From assembly GCA_002189035.1 (NCBI GenBank), contig NEEC01000007.1, positions 1,798,001 through 1,862,000 of the forward strand: 64,000 nt of DNA. Reading direction: 5' to 3'. Shown here piece by piece: positions 1 to 13,100 of this stretch (the stretch's first letter is position 1; the number at the start of each line of letters is the position of its first letter). The position numbers were made by a program, and so were the translations under genes. Under the pieces are notes generated by a model. It saw only the letters and a list, made by a program, of their open reading frames with translations, made no database searches and was not told the origin of the DNA. Origin of the DNA: Utricularia gibba (Eukaryota; Streptophyta; Magnoliopsida; Lamiales; Lentibulariaceae).

Positions 1-425
1 CCATAGGCCCACATCCTGATCATGATGAACCTTTTTTGACTGACAAATACACATATTGTCCCACAGACGCAAACGATCATAGATAGCTCTGTTGTTGACG
101 ATAAGGCATACATTTGAAAGCACAAAAAAACTCCCGTGTAGGAGAAGGCTGGACAAAATAAAAACTTTGCTCTACCCACAGCAACAACAACAAATTAGAG
201 ATCTGCGGCTAGGCAACAACATGAGTTACGCAGATTCTAGGGATTTAAATTAAAAAAATAAAATAAAACCGAAGCATTTACATAACCACAAAAGAAAAGG
301 AAGTCGGAGCTCAGGTTCCCAGAAATTCAAAAAGAAAAAGAGATTCAGTGATCAAATACCGCAACACTCCAGATGAAGAAATCAATAGGCTCTGGTGTCG
401 ACTTCTCTTTCTTATCCTTGCTCAT
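1..425 (-). CDS. SAM (sterile alpha motif) domain protein, 5' part only
   Basis: The first exon runs from the ATG at 425 to 360 and encodes a lysine-rich start followed by PEPIDFFIWSVA. A GT donor lies at 359-358. An intron of about 340 bases ends in CAG at 18-16, and the second exon begins at 15 with DVGLW before leaving the window. The joined stretch FFIWSVA-DVGLW matches the opening of the SAM domain in a small plant family of single-SAM proteins of roughly 100-130 residues; the rest of the domain lies outside. SAM domains are protein-interaction modules, and the role of this family is not established as far as I know. An in-frame ATG at 572 would add 49 residues rich in Ser and Arg, so the true start is open. 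The substitution of A for the usual acidic residue at the exon junction is a single-residue change. Confidence 0.72.
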
Positions 426-941
426 AGCCGCCGAAAGAACGATCCAACGACCAGACGATTTCGTGCAGCGCGTGCCTGAACTGAAAGAACGAGCTATCGG
501 AGTAAAGAAATGCTGTTGATAGCCTTTCGAAGCCCCTGACTCGCTCAGACAGCCATAAGCCCCCGCCCCCATTTGGATCTAGAAGAAGCAGGACAAGATC
601 CATTGGGCCTACGGAACCTCAGAAAAAGTAGTCTGGTAGTTTCCTTGTACTCGTCGGATCAAGCGGCCCAAATAATTAACATTTTTTAATTAAATTATTA
701 TATGATAATACATTATTTATATAAAGATATTAAGCAAAGAGGAAATTATAAAAACGTGAGGCACAAAAAAAAAAAAAAAACCTCTTTCTAGAACAGCGTA
801 GTGTTATGGTTAATACAGAATCAAATGATTTGCTGTAAAAACGACACCAGAAGCACAAAAAGAGTGACTTTCCAGGCAAGATCAATCACTTGTACAACAA
901 TGAACCTCACCAAGCAGTGCTGCTCAGAAGAAAATCCAGCA
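426..941. other. Intergenic: SAM-gene upstream region and VPS11 3' flank
   Basis: The stretch holds the promoter or 5' leader of the SAM-domain gene, an AT-rich core around 670-740 and a run of A near 765-780. Short open frames here have no recognisable similarity. I see no other gene. Confidence 0.5.
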
Positions 942-3900
942 CTAATTTTCAATCTGCCACAAATTGCTCTCGTTGCTTTGCTGAACATCTTCAGCAGTTG
1001 GCACTCTGCTGCCCTTGCTGATGATCCCTTTTCCGAAGTACTCTGCAATCACAGAGAAGCCATCCTCGGAATTTTTAAGTTGTTGAAAGAAGTGTTTTTC
1101 ATTTCTGCTGTTCTGCTCTAGTTTTCTCTTCATTTCGGACACGCGTCTGTACTCGGGCTCGCACTCTGGGCATTCCTTTTCGTTGTCACCAAGACAATGT
1201 TGATGGAACGAGTGCATGCACATGAAATGAACTGCGGGAAGGTTCAGTGTGAAGGTACAACGTGTACACTTGCTCAGCTGGAAGATACTGGCATTTGTTC
1301 TTAGATCCTGAGTTTCTTTCCTCATGGAAATAGTCTGTTCCTGCAAATAAAACATCATTCAGTGTCATCCAAAAGGGATTGCGGGAAGAACGATAATGAA
1401 AAGCATGCCACGAGGAAATGCGTTGTAATGAACCTGGTATTTTTCAATGGCTACCCTGGAGTCCTCAATCATCCTCGTTTCCTGTTCTAGCTTTCTGGAA
1501 ATGTAATCCTTAATTACAGACACCGTGAGGCATGGATTTCTGGACAATATTTGAAGAACTATAATTGGAGGCAGAATGTCATCCCTCTCTATGTAACTCA
1601 AAACCTGTTTAACTTCTACCGAGCAATCTTCTCCAAGTTCACTGAAGTACTTCAATAGGTCTACCCAAAGCGAAGGGTCTCCACTAGTACCTGAGTCCCC
1701 GAGTCTCTTGCAGCAAGCAATTAAACCTTCATGGTCATGGGATTGCATGTAGCAGGCAATCACCTCCTTATATAGTTTCAACTTCTCATAAAGAAACAAT
1801 AGACCCTCTTTGAAGTGGTTGCTTTCACATAAAATAAGAGCGAGGTCAACATCATATAGAGGGTGCTCCTGGTCCGACGGCCATGCACTTTCAAGTAAAA
1901 GTAGAAGCTTTCGACACCGCTCTTGGAAACTTTTCTTCTCTGTGTTTAACAGAGCATCAACATAAGATTTTGTTTCTTCTCTATGAAATCTGTTTTCATC
2001 TTTTGTGGCATGCGAGAGTGAGAGCGAATCCAAGTCATTCGATAAATACAATTCTAGCAAAGTGTTATGTATTTCAACTTGAGCAGGAGAATCTTTCACT
2101 TTTTCTATGTACTTTTCAAGAAATTCCATAAGGGCCAGTGGACTATGGACAAATATATTGAGGAAATCAACTGGAGATGGCAGCATGGATAAAAACTGAC
2201 CATTCGATGAACCCATCCTGTCTGATTCCCCTTCAGTGCAAATCTTCATCAATAATTGAATTGTTTCAGCGGGCTTGTGTTCTATCAGAATTTTTCCATA
2301 CTCTTTCACAGTCACACCAGCTTGGCTAGGCTCAAGGCTATTTATGTAACGCAAAGCCTCGTCATACCTACCCAAGTCCTCGAGTAAAATCTTCAGGTAC
2401 CATTCATGCCTCCCTGACTTTTGGGCAACATAAATTGCATGTTCATGGTAATTGGCAGCCCGACAAACCCTTATTGCTGTTTCTACATCAAATTTGTGCT
2501 CCCCAACGCTGTCTTCACTTTTAATGAATACATTCAGCTTCTCCACATCTTTAAGCTTAGTATAGCAGTTGAGCAACAGAGTGGTGTGATCTTTGGAAGC
2601 ACATCCCTTTTCATGCAATTTTTCCAAGTACTGCGTTAGGTTGTGAATCCACTGTGCATCCAGAAACTTTTGTATCACATATGAAGGTTCAAGATGCCCA
2701 ATGGTATCCATGTACTGTTTCATTGCTTCATCATAAGATTGTTTGCTATATAAATGATCTCCATATTTCCTAAGCACCTCAGCAGTTGCTGCAGCATCAG
2801 CCTGCTGCCTTTGGACCAAATCAATAGCTATGGCATAGAGGTTCTTCTTGAAAAGCATATCTAATTTAGTTTCCATATCCTTCTCTGAAACAATAGTAAC
2901 AGACCTGTCAGCCATTATCAGAACTACACTACCCCATTCAGATACCATGTGCGAAACTTTTTCAACTGCAATACTGTGAGCTATTAAACGATTCTTCAAA
3001 TCATAAATGTTGAAGGTGTTCTTCTCAGTTCTCTGGTCAGCAATTACACAGATGAGGTATCCTCGAAACCATCCCACAAACTTCTTCTCTCCCTCAAAGG
3101 CCCAACATGGTCCTCTACCATCAACCTCATAAAAGAAAATGGCCTCAGGACGCCCGATGATCAATTCCTGCTTCCATAGTAATGCATATCAACTATTGCA
3201 TGAGCACACTAAATGAGTATACTGTGTACGGAGGATGATTAAAAACAATATAGCAGCAATCTTACCGAGTGATCACTCATCGCAACACACGAAATTTCAG
3301 AATCAATTTGATCCAGGATGTGACATTTAGGTGTATGGGCCTGTAAATTAAATAAGCTAACAGAGCCAGGTGTGACAGCAAATAGTTGAATTTCTTGACC
3401 ATCCACTCGAAAACCAAGCCCTGTAACAGCCGAACGTACTCCACCCGACTGACTGTTAACAACTTCAAGCTTGAAGCGCTTAATTCGTTCCCGGGCTATA
3501 TCACCATGAATGCAATAAATATGTCCATTATCAAGTCCAAGAGCAATCAGAATCACTGGCGGAGCTTCCTCAAGAACTACAAACGACGTGATCTGTATCG
3601 CAGCAAAAGAGGCTATTTGTTTTTCAAAGCTCAATATACTGAAAACATGGCGCCAGAATAAAAACTATACCTTAGCTTCCGGGAATTGGGTAGTGAATAT
3701 CCGCAAGATCTGAATACATTCTGGACCTGACGTACTTGATCCCTCTTCTTGCCTTCTGTCGAGGTCAAAAACCTTTAAACAAATAGAAGATTTCTTTTGT
3801 GCGATTTGCTCATCCTCTCCCACAGTCAATAACAAATTGCATTGCTGATTCAAACGCAAAGCCACAGGATCATATCACATAAGAAAACAGAATACTTTAA

Positions 3901-4169
3901 TTCCCCTCCCGACTAAAAAAGATGGAATGGCGCAGCGGATTAGCAAAACTTTGTACCTTCAGTTGCCGGAGAAAAAGAACGGAAGAGGAGTGAGCGGAGA
4001 AGGAGAACTGCAGCTGAAGAGCACGATCCAAGAGTGAAACGACGCCGTCGTCGGTGCCCAATACGATTCGGCCTCTCCCGCTAGAGCAGCAACAGATTTG
4101 GCCCTCAACCTCGTCCGGGATCTTCGAATTCTTCTCTTCGAAGAACTCGAACTTCCTCAATTGATACAT
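942..4169 (-). CDS. VPS11: VPS11, core subunit of HOPS/CORVET tethering complexes
   Basis: There are five exons on the minus strand: 4169-3957, 3844-3671, 3592-3266, 3167-1434 and 1340-942. All junctions are phase 0, giving 948 residues, close to the usual plant VPS11 length. The N-terminal third is a beta-propeller-like region with conserved stretches such as TVGEDEQ, ALGLDNGHIYCI and IIGRPEA. A long helical clathrin-repeat region occupies most of exon 4. The C-terminus carries a RING-type zinc finger read from CTRC, CMHSFHQHC and CPEC. VPS11 is a shared core subunit of the class C Vps complexes that tether endosomes and vacuoles before SNARE-driven fusion. The start is the ATG at 4169, in MYQLRKFEFF. 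Nothing looks broken. Confidence 0.96.
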
Positions 4170-4735
4170 AATTCAACCTTCCCCTTCGCCGTTTCGGTAA
4201 TTCATATCATATATGCATCAACAACAATGGCTGAAAACTGTAAAATAAAAACTAAATATATCTCTGAATGGAAATTACGCTTTTAGCCATAGATCGATTC
4301 ATTGAAGTTTCCAGTGTATGACTCGAATATGCGAGACATTTGGCCGGTCCGATCGTTCAAAACCAACACTAGAACTAAACACCGTATGGACCGGTGCACT
4401 TCAAGCCGGTTTAACCACCCTGTGTTTGGAACCAATTCGGTTCAACCGATTTTACGAGAGATATGTGATATTTCAGTTCGATATCAACCGGTTTAACTAT
4501 CATGCGAGTGACACTTGAGTTGGATTTGATTCGGTTCAACAAGGTCCTAGAACACATCGGAACCGAGAGAGAATTTTTTTGTAAGCAGCAAGTCAGGAAC
4601 TGGGAAGTATACATAACCGCATCTGTATCTGTTTCTGATCACCAAGACAGAGACCATATAGCTACCAAAAGGGAAACACAAAGGCAAATAGAATCACTAA
4701 TCGCAGTTGCACGTAGAATTTTGATCTGAAATGGA
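4170..4735. other. Intergenic with repeated CGGTTYAAC-like motifs
   Basis: This is the VPS11 upstream region and the 3' flank of the RING gene. Between about 4340 and 4540 the words CCGGTTTAAC and TTCGGTTCAAC each recur twice, together with related CCGGT words. No coding similarity is seen. Confidence 0.4.
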
Positions 4736-5359
4736 TCAGAAGATGTCAAGAATTTCAGCAATGGAGTTGTTACAAAGAGGGCAGCTACCTCTCTGAACCC
4801 ACACGTCCCTGGAGCACTGCCGGCAAAAGGTATGCCCGCAAGGAATGAACGCCGCCCCCTTGTGTCTCACCATACACACACAGCACCTGTTGTTGCAGTC
4901 CCCGTTCTCCAATTCCACTGACTCTTCCCCGTTTATCCTCACCTCCGATTCCGCCCACATTTGCCGATCATTCTCCGCCAGCAGCGCCATCAACGACACC
5001 CTCGTCGGTTCACGATCCGGCTGCGGGTCCCCGGAAGAAGCACCCTGGGCCTCCCCGCCGCCGCCTCGGCGAAGGAGACGGATCTTGTCTGCCAAATTAC
5101 GCCAGCTTTTTCTAGCGTCTATTTGGGAAGGCGCGGCTGAGACTCGTTCCTCGTTGATAATGTCAAGCAAGGTCCTAGTTGACTGGTTCCGCGTTTCGTC
5201 GGAAGGCTCCGGCGCGGGAGTTAACCGTCGTTTTTCCGTGAGAACGGCGTAGAGAGTCAACCCAGATGATGAACTATCCCGCTCTTCCTCCCTGAGCCTC
5301 AACAAGTCTCCCAAATTCCGGGAGTAGAGCTTTTCCCCATTAACGCCCAAGATCTCCAT
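4736..5359 (-). CDS. RING-finger (C3HC4) protein, probable E3 ubiquitin ligase
   Basis: A single coding exon of 207 residues starts at the ATG at 5359 (MEILGVNGEKL). The upstream extension of the same frame has no ATG, and a TGCAG acceptor near 5440 suggests an intron in the 5' leader. The first two thirds are low-complexity and charged, with a basic stretch KIRLLRRGGGG and a conserved-looking segment SLMALLAENDRQMW. The last 50 residues form a RING finger: CCVCMVRHKGAAFIPCGHTFC, then C-x2-C in CPLCN, with a short tail. This C3HC4 spacing is typical of E3 ubiquitin ligases, in which the RING docks the E2 enzyme. Substrates cannot be inferred. Rich G+C content in the middle contrasts with the AT-rich flanks. 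Confidence 0.85.
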   Translation of the reverse strand: MEILGVNGEKLYSRNLGDLLRLREEERDSSSSGLTLYAVLTEKRRLTPAPEPSDETRNQSTRTLLDIINEERVSAAPSQIDARKSWRNLADKIRLLRRGGGGEAQGASSGDPQPDREPTRVSLMALLAENDRQMWAESEVRINGEESVELENGDCNNRCCVCMVRHKGAAFIPCGHTFCRQCSRDVWVQRGSCPLCNNSIAEILDIF

Positions 5360-6375
5360 CCACCCACAAACCCCAACCACCAAAAAACACTCCGATAACT
5401 CAAGAAACCAGATCTGATACGCAAGATTTGGGGCCAAACCCTGCAGAATGAAAAGAAAAACAGAAGAAAAGCGTCAGATCTGATACGGGATTGGAGCGGA
5501 AACTTGAGGAGAAGAGTGACACGCGGTGAAGCGGAAGACGAAGATATAAATTTTGTGGGCACAAATGAGTGAAAAAGGATGGTAAGGGAAGCTAATGTTG
5601 TACTCTGATTTTTGGTACCATTATTCTACTGCATTTAATAATTAACCATATTCGAAATTCAAGATATTTGACCCTATCCACCTACCTTTAATTTCAAACC
5701 CACACTTTGAAAACTGCCATAAATTTAGACTTTTTAAATGCCCATTTGTCTCATCCCTTAATTAGGCTCATTTACAAGTCTCTCCCACCTTAAAATTAAA
5801 AAATTATATTAAAAATAATCAATTTTTTCAATTAAATTTGAAATCACCCATCTAATTTTGAAATTTCAAGTGCAATCATGACACCTTTCAACTATCAAAA
5901 TCATACAATTAGCATTTTAAAATCCCTGAATTTTGTACACTTAGTAGTTAGCCCGATTCCATGATTTTTTGGATTCGGGTCCAATATTTTTATAAAAATA
6001 AAAGATCCGAAATTTAAGAACATTTAAATTTAAATATTATATTTTTTATAATATATATTATTATATATTATTAAAATTATATATATTTTTTATTGAGTAT
6101 TGTAATAATAATTTCAATAAAAAGAATAATTATTTTCAACCGTGTGTTCGACCGAGGAATATTACAAAGGTGATGAAAATTTGCTTCCTACGTCGTCGCG
6201 GATCCTCTCTTCATTTCTCTGGTTTTTGTTGCATTTCTCCCTCGGGTAGCGACGAATGGAAAGCACCAAAACCAAAAGCTCTCTTCATTTCGCTTAATGT
6301 TTGTGAGATTTTCTTGTAATTTCGTTGTTCCCATGATTTGATTGTTTTCCATCCTCCGATTTTTTTTTCATCACG
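5360..6375. other. Divergent promoter region between RING gene and fimbrin
   Basis: The two genes are transcribed away from each other. The stretch holds the 5' leader of the RING gene (to about 5560), a strongly AT-rich block at about 5600-6150 and a pyrimidine-rich leader before the fimbrin ATG. No further gene is visible. Confidence 0.5.
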
Positions 6376-9300
6376 ATGTCTGCTTTCGTGGGCATCCTCG
6401 TCTCGGATCCCTGGCTCCAAACACAGTTTACTCAAGTGGAGCTTCGAAGACTCGAATCACGAGTAATGAATTGGATTTTTTTCGACTAATCAATCGATTG
6501 ATTCTATATTATGTTTTGATATCGTGAATATCCCATGTATGCAGTATCGCTCTGCGAGAAATGAATCAGAAATTGTGGTTCTTGGAGCCCTCCCTGGAAT
6601 TATGGTGCAGTTGAAGGGCATTAGTGGCACGCTTTCTGAGGAGGAGGTTAAGAGCATCTTGAGCGAGTCCTGTTCTGATTGGGACCGAGAAGTTGATTTT
6701 GAGTCCTTTCTTCGGGTTCCTTTTCTGTTCATACCTATACAAGACGTTGCACATACTTTGTTGTCTGAATGATTAGATTGCTCTGTTTTGTAATTGTGAA
6801 GGCTTATGTGGATGTACAAGCTAGGGTGCCTGCTAAAAAGGGTGACTCGAGAAGCAGATATTCGTTCCGCTCGACTTCATTCCTCAAAGCTTCGACGACA
6901 ACTCTTCGTCACACGATCAGCGAATCCGAGAAAACTTCTTATGTTTCCCACATCAACAGTTTCCTTGGAGAAGATCCTTTTTTGGAGAAGTATTTTCCTA
7001 TAGATCCCTCGGGGAATGCTCTCTTTGAGCTCGCTAAAGATGGTGTTCTTTTGTGGTAACTTGGAGTTCTTCATATTAACTAAATCGCGACTCCTGTATT
7101 CCATTCTTTATTCTCTCTGTGCCTGCAAGCTGGGTTGCATTTTGAAAGTTGATTCTATTTGCAGTAAACTCATCAATGTAGCTGTTCCTGGCACCATAGA
7201 TGAGAGGGCTATAAATGTGAAACAGCCATTGAATCCATGGGAAAGGAATGAGAACCACACCCTGTGTCTCAATTCTGCTAAGGCAATTGGATGTACTGTT
7301 GTTAACATTGGAACACAGGATCTGGTGGAAGGGAGAGTAAGCTACTGCGTTCTTTGTAATTCATCGGAGCAAACTCAATAGAACGCTAAACTGTGTTACT
7401 GAGTGTTAGTTATTTTGCAGCCCCATCTGATCCTTGGGTTGATATCTCAAATTGTCAAGGTAAATGCGGTGTTTCAAATTGATAACTTCCAAGTGTTACA
7501 TGCTTTTTAACGCTGGTGAAAAATTTCCACTTTTGGGTTTCTCAGATCCAGTTGCTAGCTGATATTAATCTGAACAAGACTCCAGAACTAGTTGAGCTAG
7601 TGGAGGATGACAAGGTAACAAAATACTGATTCTAAATTTTGAATATGTGGCATAAGAAACGCGCACTACTCATTGCATTTGATCACTTTTGAGTAAACGG
7701 AAAAGGGTTGTTGTGCACTGGAATGCGGATCTCAATGTCAAGAGTGACAAACTAACCATTTATGAGTAACTAGATGTCATCATAGATTTGGATTTCATTC
7801 CATTTGTTTTCTCTGATTACAGAGTGTTGAGGAGCTTATCAACTTACCACCAGAGAAAATTCTTCTCAAGTGGATGAACTTCCATCTTAAAAAAGCTGGA
7901 TACAAAAAAGTTGTGACGAATTTCTCATCTGATCTAAAGGTAAATTAATGAATGCAGACAACCCTCATTCACAATCTCCGAAGCTTCTTTTGTTGTTTTT
8001 CTGAGATGTCAACAAGCTGTGGTCGTTATTCAATAGTAAAAAGATGGTAGTCATGGTTCAGAAGCTATGAGTGTAATCAATCATATTTTCTGATATAATC
8101 TGATTTACTTTTCACTTCAGATATAACAAGTTCATGCAAACTGCAGGATGGGGAAGCATATGCTCACTTGTTGAATACTCTTGCCCCGGAATATGGCACA
8201 AAAGCAACACTGAATACAGATGATCCTGCTGAGAGAGCAAATTTGATTCTCCAACAAGCAGAGAAAATGGATTGCAACAGATACGTAACTCCAAATGACA
8301 TTGTTGAGGGCTCTACAAACCTGAATTTGGCATTCGTTGCACATATATTTCAACACAGGTTCTTTTATTCCAAGTTACTTACATGCAGTGACCATACCTT
8401 AAAATGCATGCTATACACTACAACACAAGCATTTCATTGAAATTTGGAGGACTCATTATTTGTTTTTATTTATTCTCAGAAATGGATTATCCGCCGAAAA
8501 CAAAACCAGTTCATTTGCTGAGATGATGACATATGACACTGAAACTTCTAGGGAGGAAAGATGTTTCCGGTTGTGGATCAACAGTCTGGGAATTGAATCC
8601 TTTGTCAATAACATATTTGAAGATGTTAGGACAGGGTGAGATTTAACATTATTTTCTGTGTCATAGAGTTGTACTTTGGCTTGATTTTGATTCACGACAA
8701 GTGCAGATGGGTTCTGTTAGAGCTGTTAGATAAAGTTTCTCCTGGAAGTGTAAACTGGAAGTTGGCAACAAAGCCTCCCATCCAGATGCCTTTCAGGAAG
8801 GTTGAGAACTGCAACCAAGTTATAAGTATCGGAAAGGAACTGAATTTCTCCCTTGTGAATGTTGCTGGCAATGACATTGTGCAGGGAAATAAGAAGCTTA
8901 TATTGGGTATGAATCTTCCTTGAATGTTTAACAGCTAGCTTTTCCAAGGATTCTATTGATCAGCATCTTCCCTCTCCTCTGTAGCTTTTCTATGGCAGTT
9001 AATGAGATTCACAATGCTCCAGTTGCTGAGGAACTTGCGATCTCATTCCCAGGGAAAGGAGATAACTGATGCTGATATTCTCCGTTGGGCAAACAACAAG
9101 GTCAAGAAATCCGGTAAAGATCACCAGATGGAAAGCTTCAAGGTTAGAAAAACAAAAAAATCAATCTCTTGATGAATCGATGGGATGTCATAATGGGATT
9201 GTAACGAACAGGATAAAAGTCTCTCCAGTGGGACATTCTTCCTTGAGCTTCTAAGTGCAGTGGAGCCGAGGGTCGTCAACTGGAGCCTTGTAACAGACGG

Positions 9301-9657
9301 CGAAACAGGTAGGTATACACTTTCACCAGAAAAATCATAACTTTAATCTTCTTCCTCATCAAAAAAACAAAAAATGCAGATGAGGATAAGAAGCTGAATG
9401 CAACTTACATCATAAGCGTTGCTCGAAAGCTGGGATGCGCGATCTTCCTGTTGCCTGAAGACATCATGGAGGTATCTGCTGTGACTGTCTGTAAGTGATT
9501 TGCTGCGCCAACTTTCAAAGTGTGGCAAAAATATGTTCCCTTGTACGGACAGGTGAATCAGAAGATGCTGCTCACCCTTACCGCAAGCATCATGTACTGG
9601 AGCCTGCAGAGGGGGACTGAAGAAGAGACTGAACCAGCGTCCCCTAGCAGTATATGA
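6376..9657 (+). CDS. Fimbrin/plastin-type actin-bundling protein
   Basis: Fourteen exons are read: 6376-6462, 6545-6715, 6802-7055, 7165-7336, 7421-7459, 7546-7614, 7823-7939, 8147-8358, 8480-8635, 8707-8906, 8985-9142, 9212-9308, 9380-9471 and 9553-9657. They sum to 642 residues, the normal size for plant fimbrin. After a short N-terminal region (GTLSEEEV) come two actin-binding modules, each built of two calponin-homology domains. CH1 starts around [15 protein letters not shown], and CH-type phrases such as [30 protein letters not shown] and WANNKVK follow in order. Fimbrins cross-link parallel actin filaments; plant members lack working EF hands, as appears true here. The C-terminus after the last CH domain is short and acidic. 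The gene looks intact. Confidence 0.94.
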
Positions 9658-10144
9658 GCGACTGCAGCGTAGTACATTGAAACTATAATTTGTATACAAT
9701 TTTATTAAAAAAAATACACAATAATCACGCCTACTTATTCAAGCATAGCTATTTGTTGATTTTTAAGTTCTAATTCCACATTAATAAATCTGAAAAATTA
9801 ATAATTTAAAAAAATTAAAGAGATTATTTATTTTAAATATTTAATTTTCATTATTTTATGTTATTTTATTTCAAAAGTACTCATACAAAATCAAGAAAAT
9901 TATTAAAAACGGGCTGTGGGTGCTGCTCTCTCTCCCGCCATTTTGCCACATGGGGATGTGCCCTTTCTGGAATTAGCAGTTTCATTTCACTGTCTCCGGT
10001 GGGTACCGGAGTGTGTAGCAGACGCTTTGGTGTTTTGTCTTCGTGGGTTCCTTGAGGGAGCTGTCCGCAACTTCTTGGTCTCTGAAGAAGGTTGAAATTT
10101 GAGTTCCTAGGGTTGGCGTTTCCCCCAATCAGGATTTGGCGAGA
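9658..10144. other. Intergenic: fimbrin 3' flank and SMC1 5' leader
   Basis: AT-rich sequence to about 9905 is followed by a G+C-richer leader reaching the SMC1 ATG. A TTG nine bases upstream of the ATG is in frame but is not a start. No other gene is visible. Confidence 0.5.
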
Positions 10145-13100
10145 ATGTCGTCTTTCGGCAGGATTATCCGTCTTGAACTTGATAATTTCAAGTCTTACAG
10201 AGGGAAACAGACCATAGGCCCCTTCTACAGTTTTACAGCAATTATCGGGCCTAATGGTGCGGGAAAGTCCAACTTAATGGACGCCATAAGTTTTGTGCTT
10301 GGTGTTCGTACAGGGCAGCTCCGTGGAACAAATCTTCTGGACCTCATTTATGCCTATGACGACCGGGAAAAGCATCAAAGGGGACGCAGGGCTCATGTCA
10401 AGCTTGTATACCAGACGCCTGAGGGTTCCGAGATTAAGTTCACACGCTCCATACTACCTACTGGTGGTAGTGAGTACCGACTTGGTGATGCGAATGGGGA
10501 CCTGGTCGTGAACTGGGATGAGTACAATCGGAAGCTCAAATCTATTGGCATCCTTGTCAAAGTTCGGAATTTTCTCGTTTTTCAGGTGATTAATTCTATT
10601 TTTGGTTGCCAAGCTCTGGGAAGTTACAGGAAAATGGATATGCCTTTAATATGGGAAAATGAATTTCAATCACTAACATAACCTAGTTACCTGAGTTTAC
10701 TGGTTTGAGAGAAGGCATTAGGATAAGATTATTAAAATAATTGTAGAATCCTTTCTTATCCATCCAATGGGTGCTGTATCAATTTCTAAGAAACTTCTGT
10801 TATTTAATGTAGCTCGCTTTTCGAATATTCACCCAGTTTAGACATAAACGAATGTCTCCTGTCGCCAAGACCAGTTCACGTGGCCAATTGTGCTTACTTG
10901 ATAAGAAGAATCCAGAATGTTTAAATTTTGATCTGGTTTGTTGGATTTTTGTCATCGAGTTTTTTTTATTCCAGGGAGATGTTGAGTCTATTGCCTCGAA
11001 AAATCCCAAGGAACTGACAGACCTTGTAGAACAAATTTCTGGCTCCGAAGAGTATAAGAGAAGATATGAAGAATTACAAGTACAAAAAGGCATGGCTGAT
11101 GAAAAAGCAGTGCTTGCTCATCAAAAAAAGAAAACCATTTCAGCTGAGAGAAAACAGAAGAAATTGCAGATGGAGGAAGCTGAAAGGCATCGCAAGTTGC
11201 AAGAGGAACTGGTATCTATGATGTTTTGTCTTTTAGTGCGTAATGTATGCACTAAGTTTAGTGTGATTCCGTAATTTATTTTGAAGGTTCAAGTTTATTG
11301 CTTTTACCATTTGATGTGCTATTCTTCATATGTCCAACTAACATAGAATTTGTATAGAAAAAATGGCTTCTGCTTGTTCTATTATTCAGCTGGATTCACC
11401 TTGACATCTCAACAGAAGTTGGTAATTCTTCATTCTAAATTCTGTGTTCTCTTTGATATTCCCATGCAGAAATCTTTGAAACAGGAACATGCATTATGGC
11501 AACTGCTGAATATAGAGAATGATATTGACAAGGCTAACGAGGACCGAGGTGTTGAAGATGACAGCTTGAAACAGATTCTTGCTGAACTGGAGGATTATGA
11601 GAGTGAGTTAAAGAGCAAGAAAAAAGAACAAGACGGGCATTTGAAAGAGATGGAAAAGTGCCAAAAGAGGATAGTTGAGAAACAAAAGAAAGTCGATAAT
11701 GTATATGTCCTTTTTCTATTTTCTGGGTTTTACCTATCTCCTAGTTTTCGATATGCTTTTGGTGATTGTAGGCCAGAAAAATGCAATACTGTCTGCCCAT
11801 GGATTGCCTACACCTTATGTTGTTTATATTCTAGCTGTTCTTCTAGCATAAAGAAGCGTGTGTGAAGTATTCCTTAATGCTAGTTCATTTCCTTTGATGA
11901 CAGCAACAATTGGAGCTTGTAAAGCAGAGAGAGGAGATATCACGTTTAAGTTCTAAAATAAAAAGTACTGAGAAGGAGTATGGTAAGAGAAAGGAAGAAA
12001 GAGAGAGACATTTACTCGAGGTTAAAAAACTTGAGAATGACTTGTTAGGCGTGACCAAGCAACTTCAAAGCTTACGGGAAAAAAGTGAGGATGCTGGTGG
12101 AAAGATTCAGTTGGTTGACAGTGAATTGGCAACATATCACCAGATGTAAGCAATACTCATATAATTGTTTTCTCAATGTTGCCAATTCCAGCGAACTTTA
12201 GTGATTACATAAGAGCCTTTTTTGTAGTAAAGAGGAGGCTGGGATGAAAACAGCTAAATTGAAGGATGAGAAAGAGGTTCTGGACAGGCAACAGAGTGCT
12301 GATATTGAAGCCAAAAAAAATTTAGAAGAAAATATTCAGCAGTTGAGAAACCGAGTGGATGAACTGAAGTTACAAAAGGAGCAAATGGAAGATAGACAAA
12401 AAAAGAATGTTCTGGCAGTTGAAAAGCATAAAGCAGATATTGAGCGTGCCAAAGAGGAACAGAGGAAATTGAAGGAGAAGCTTGCAGAGTCTAGGTAAGT
12501 TGGAATCTACTTCCCTTTCACTTATTTTGTGACACCAAGATTTTTTTTTTGTTTTTGTTTGAATACTTAATGCACGTTTTCAGGCATAAGCATGAAAATC
12601 TGAAAGCAAGGATTAGTGAAATTGATAGCCAGCTACGTGAAATGCGGGCTGACAGACATGAAAGCGAGAGAGACAAAAAGTTATCTCATACAGTTGACAC
12701 ACTTAAACGCCTGTTCCCAGGTGTTCATGGCCGCATGACTGATCTCTGTAGGCCTACTCAGAATAAGTATAATCTTGCTGTTACTGTTGCCATGGGGAAA
12801 TTCATGGATGCAGTGGTTGTAGAGGATGAGCAAACAGGAAAGGAATGCATCAAGGTAAACGAAGATTTTCAATATCAACTTGTGCCAACAATTTAGGAGT
12901 ATTTGGCTACATCACAGCTTCTCTCACGTCTTATCCTTTTTTTTTTAATTTTCTTTCTGGCATAGCATGCCACGAGCATTTATATATTTCTTTAACAGGA
13001 GTGTGGAATTATTTCATCCGCTGTTTTCTTTTCTATGGACGTCCTTTTAATTCCTTTTGAAGCTTACATGTATTCTCAATGGTTTATTCTTGTGCATGTT

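Noticed and set aside
5360-5437. Longer N-terminus of the RING protein from 5437
   Set aside because: The codon at 5437 is TTG, not ATG, and a splice acceptor-like TGCAG lies just upstream; the first ATG is at 5359.
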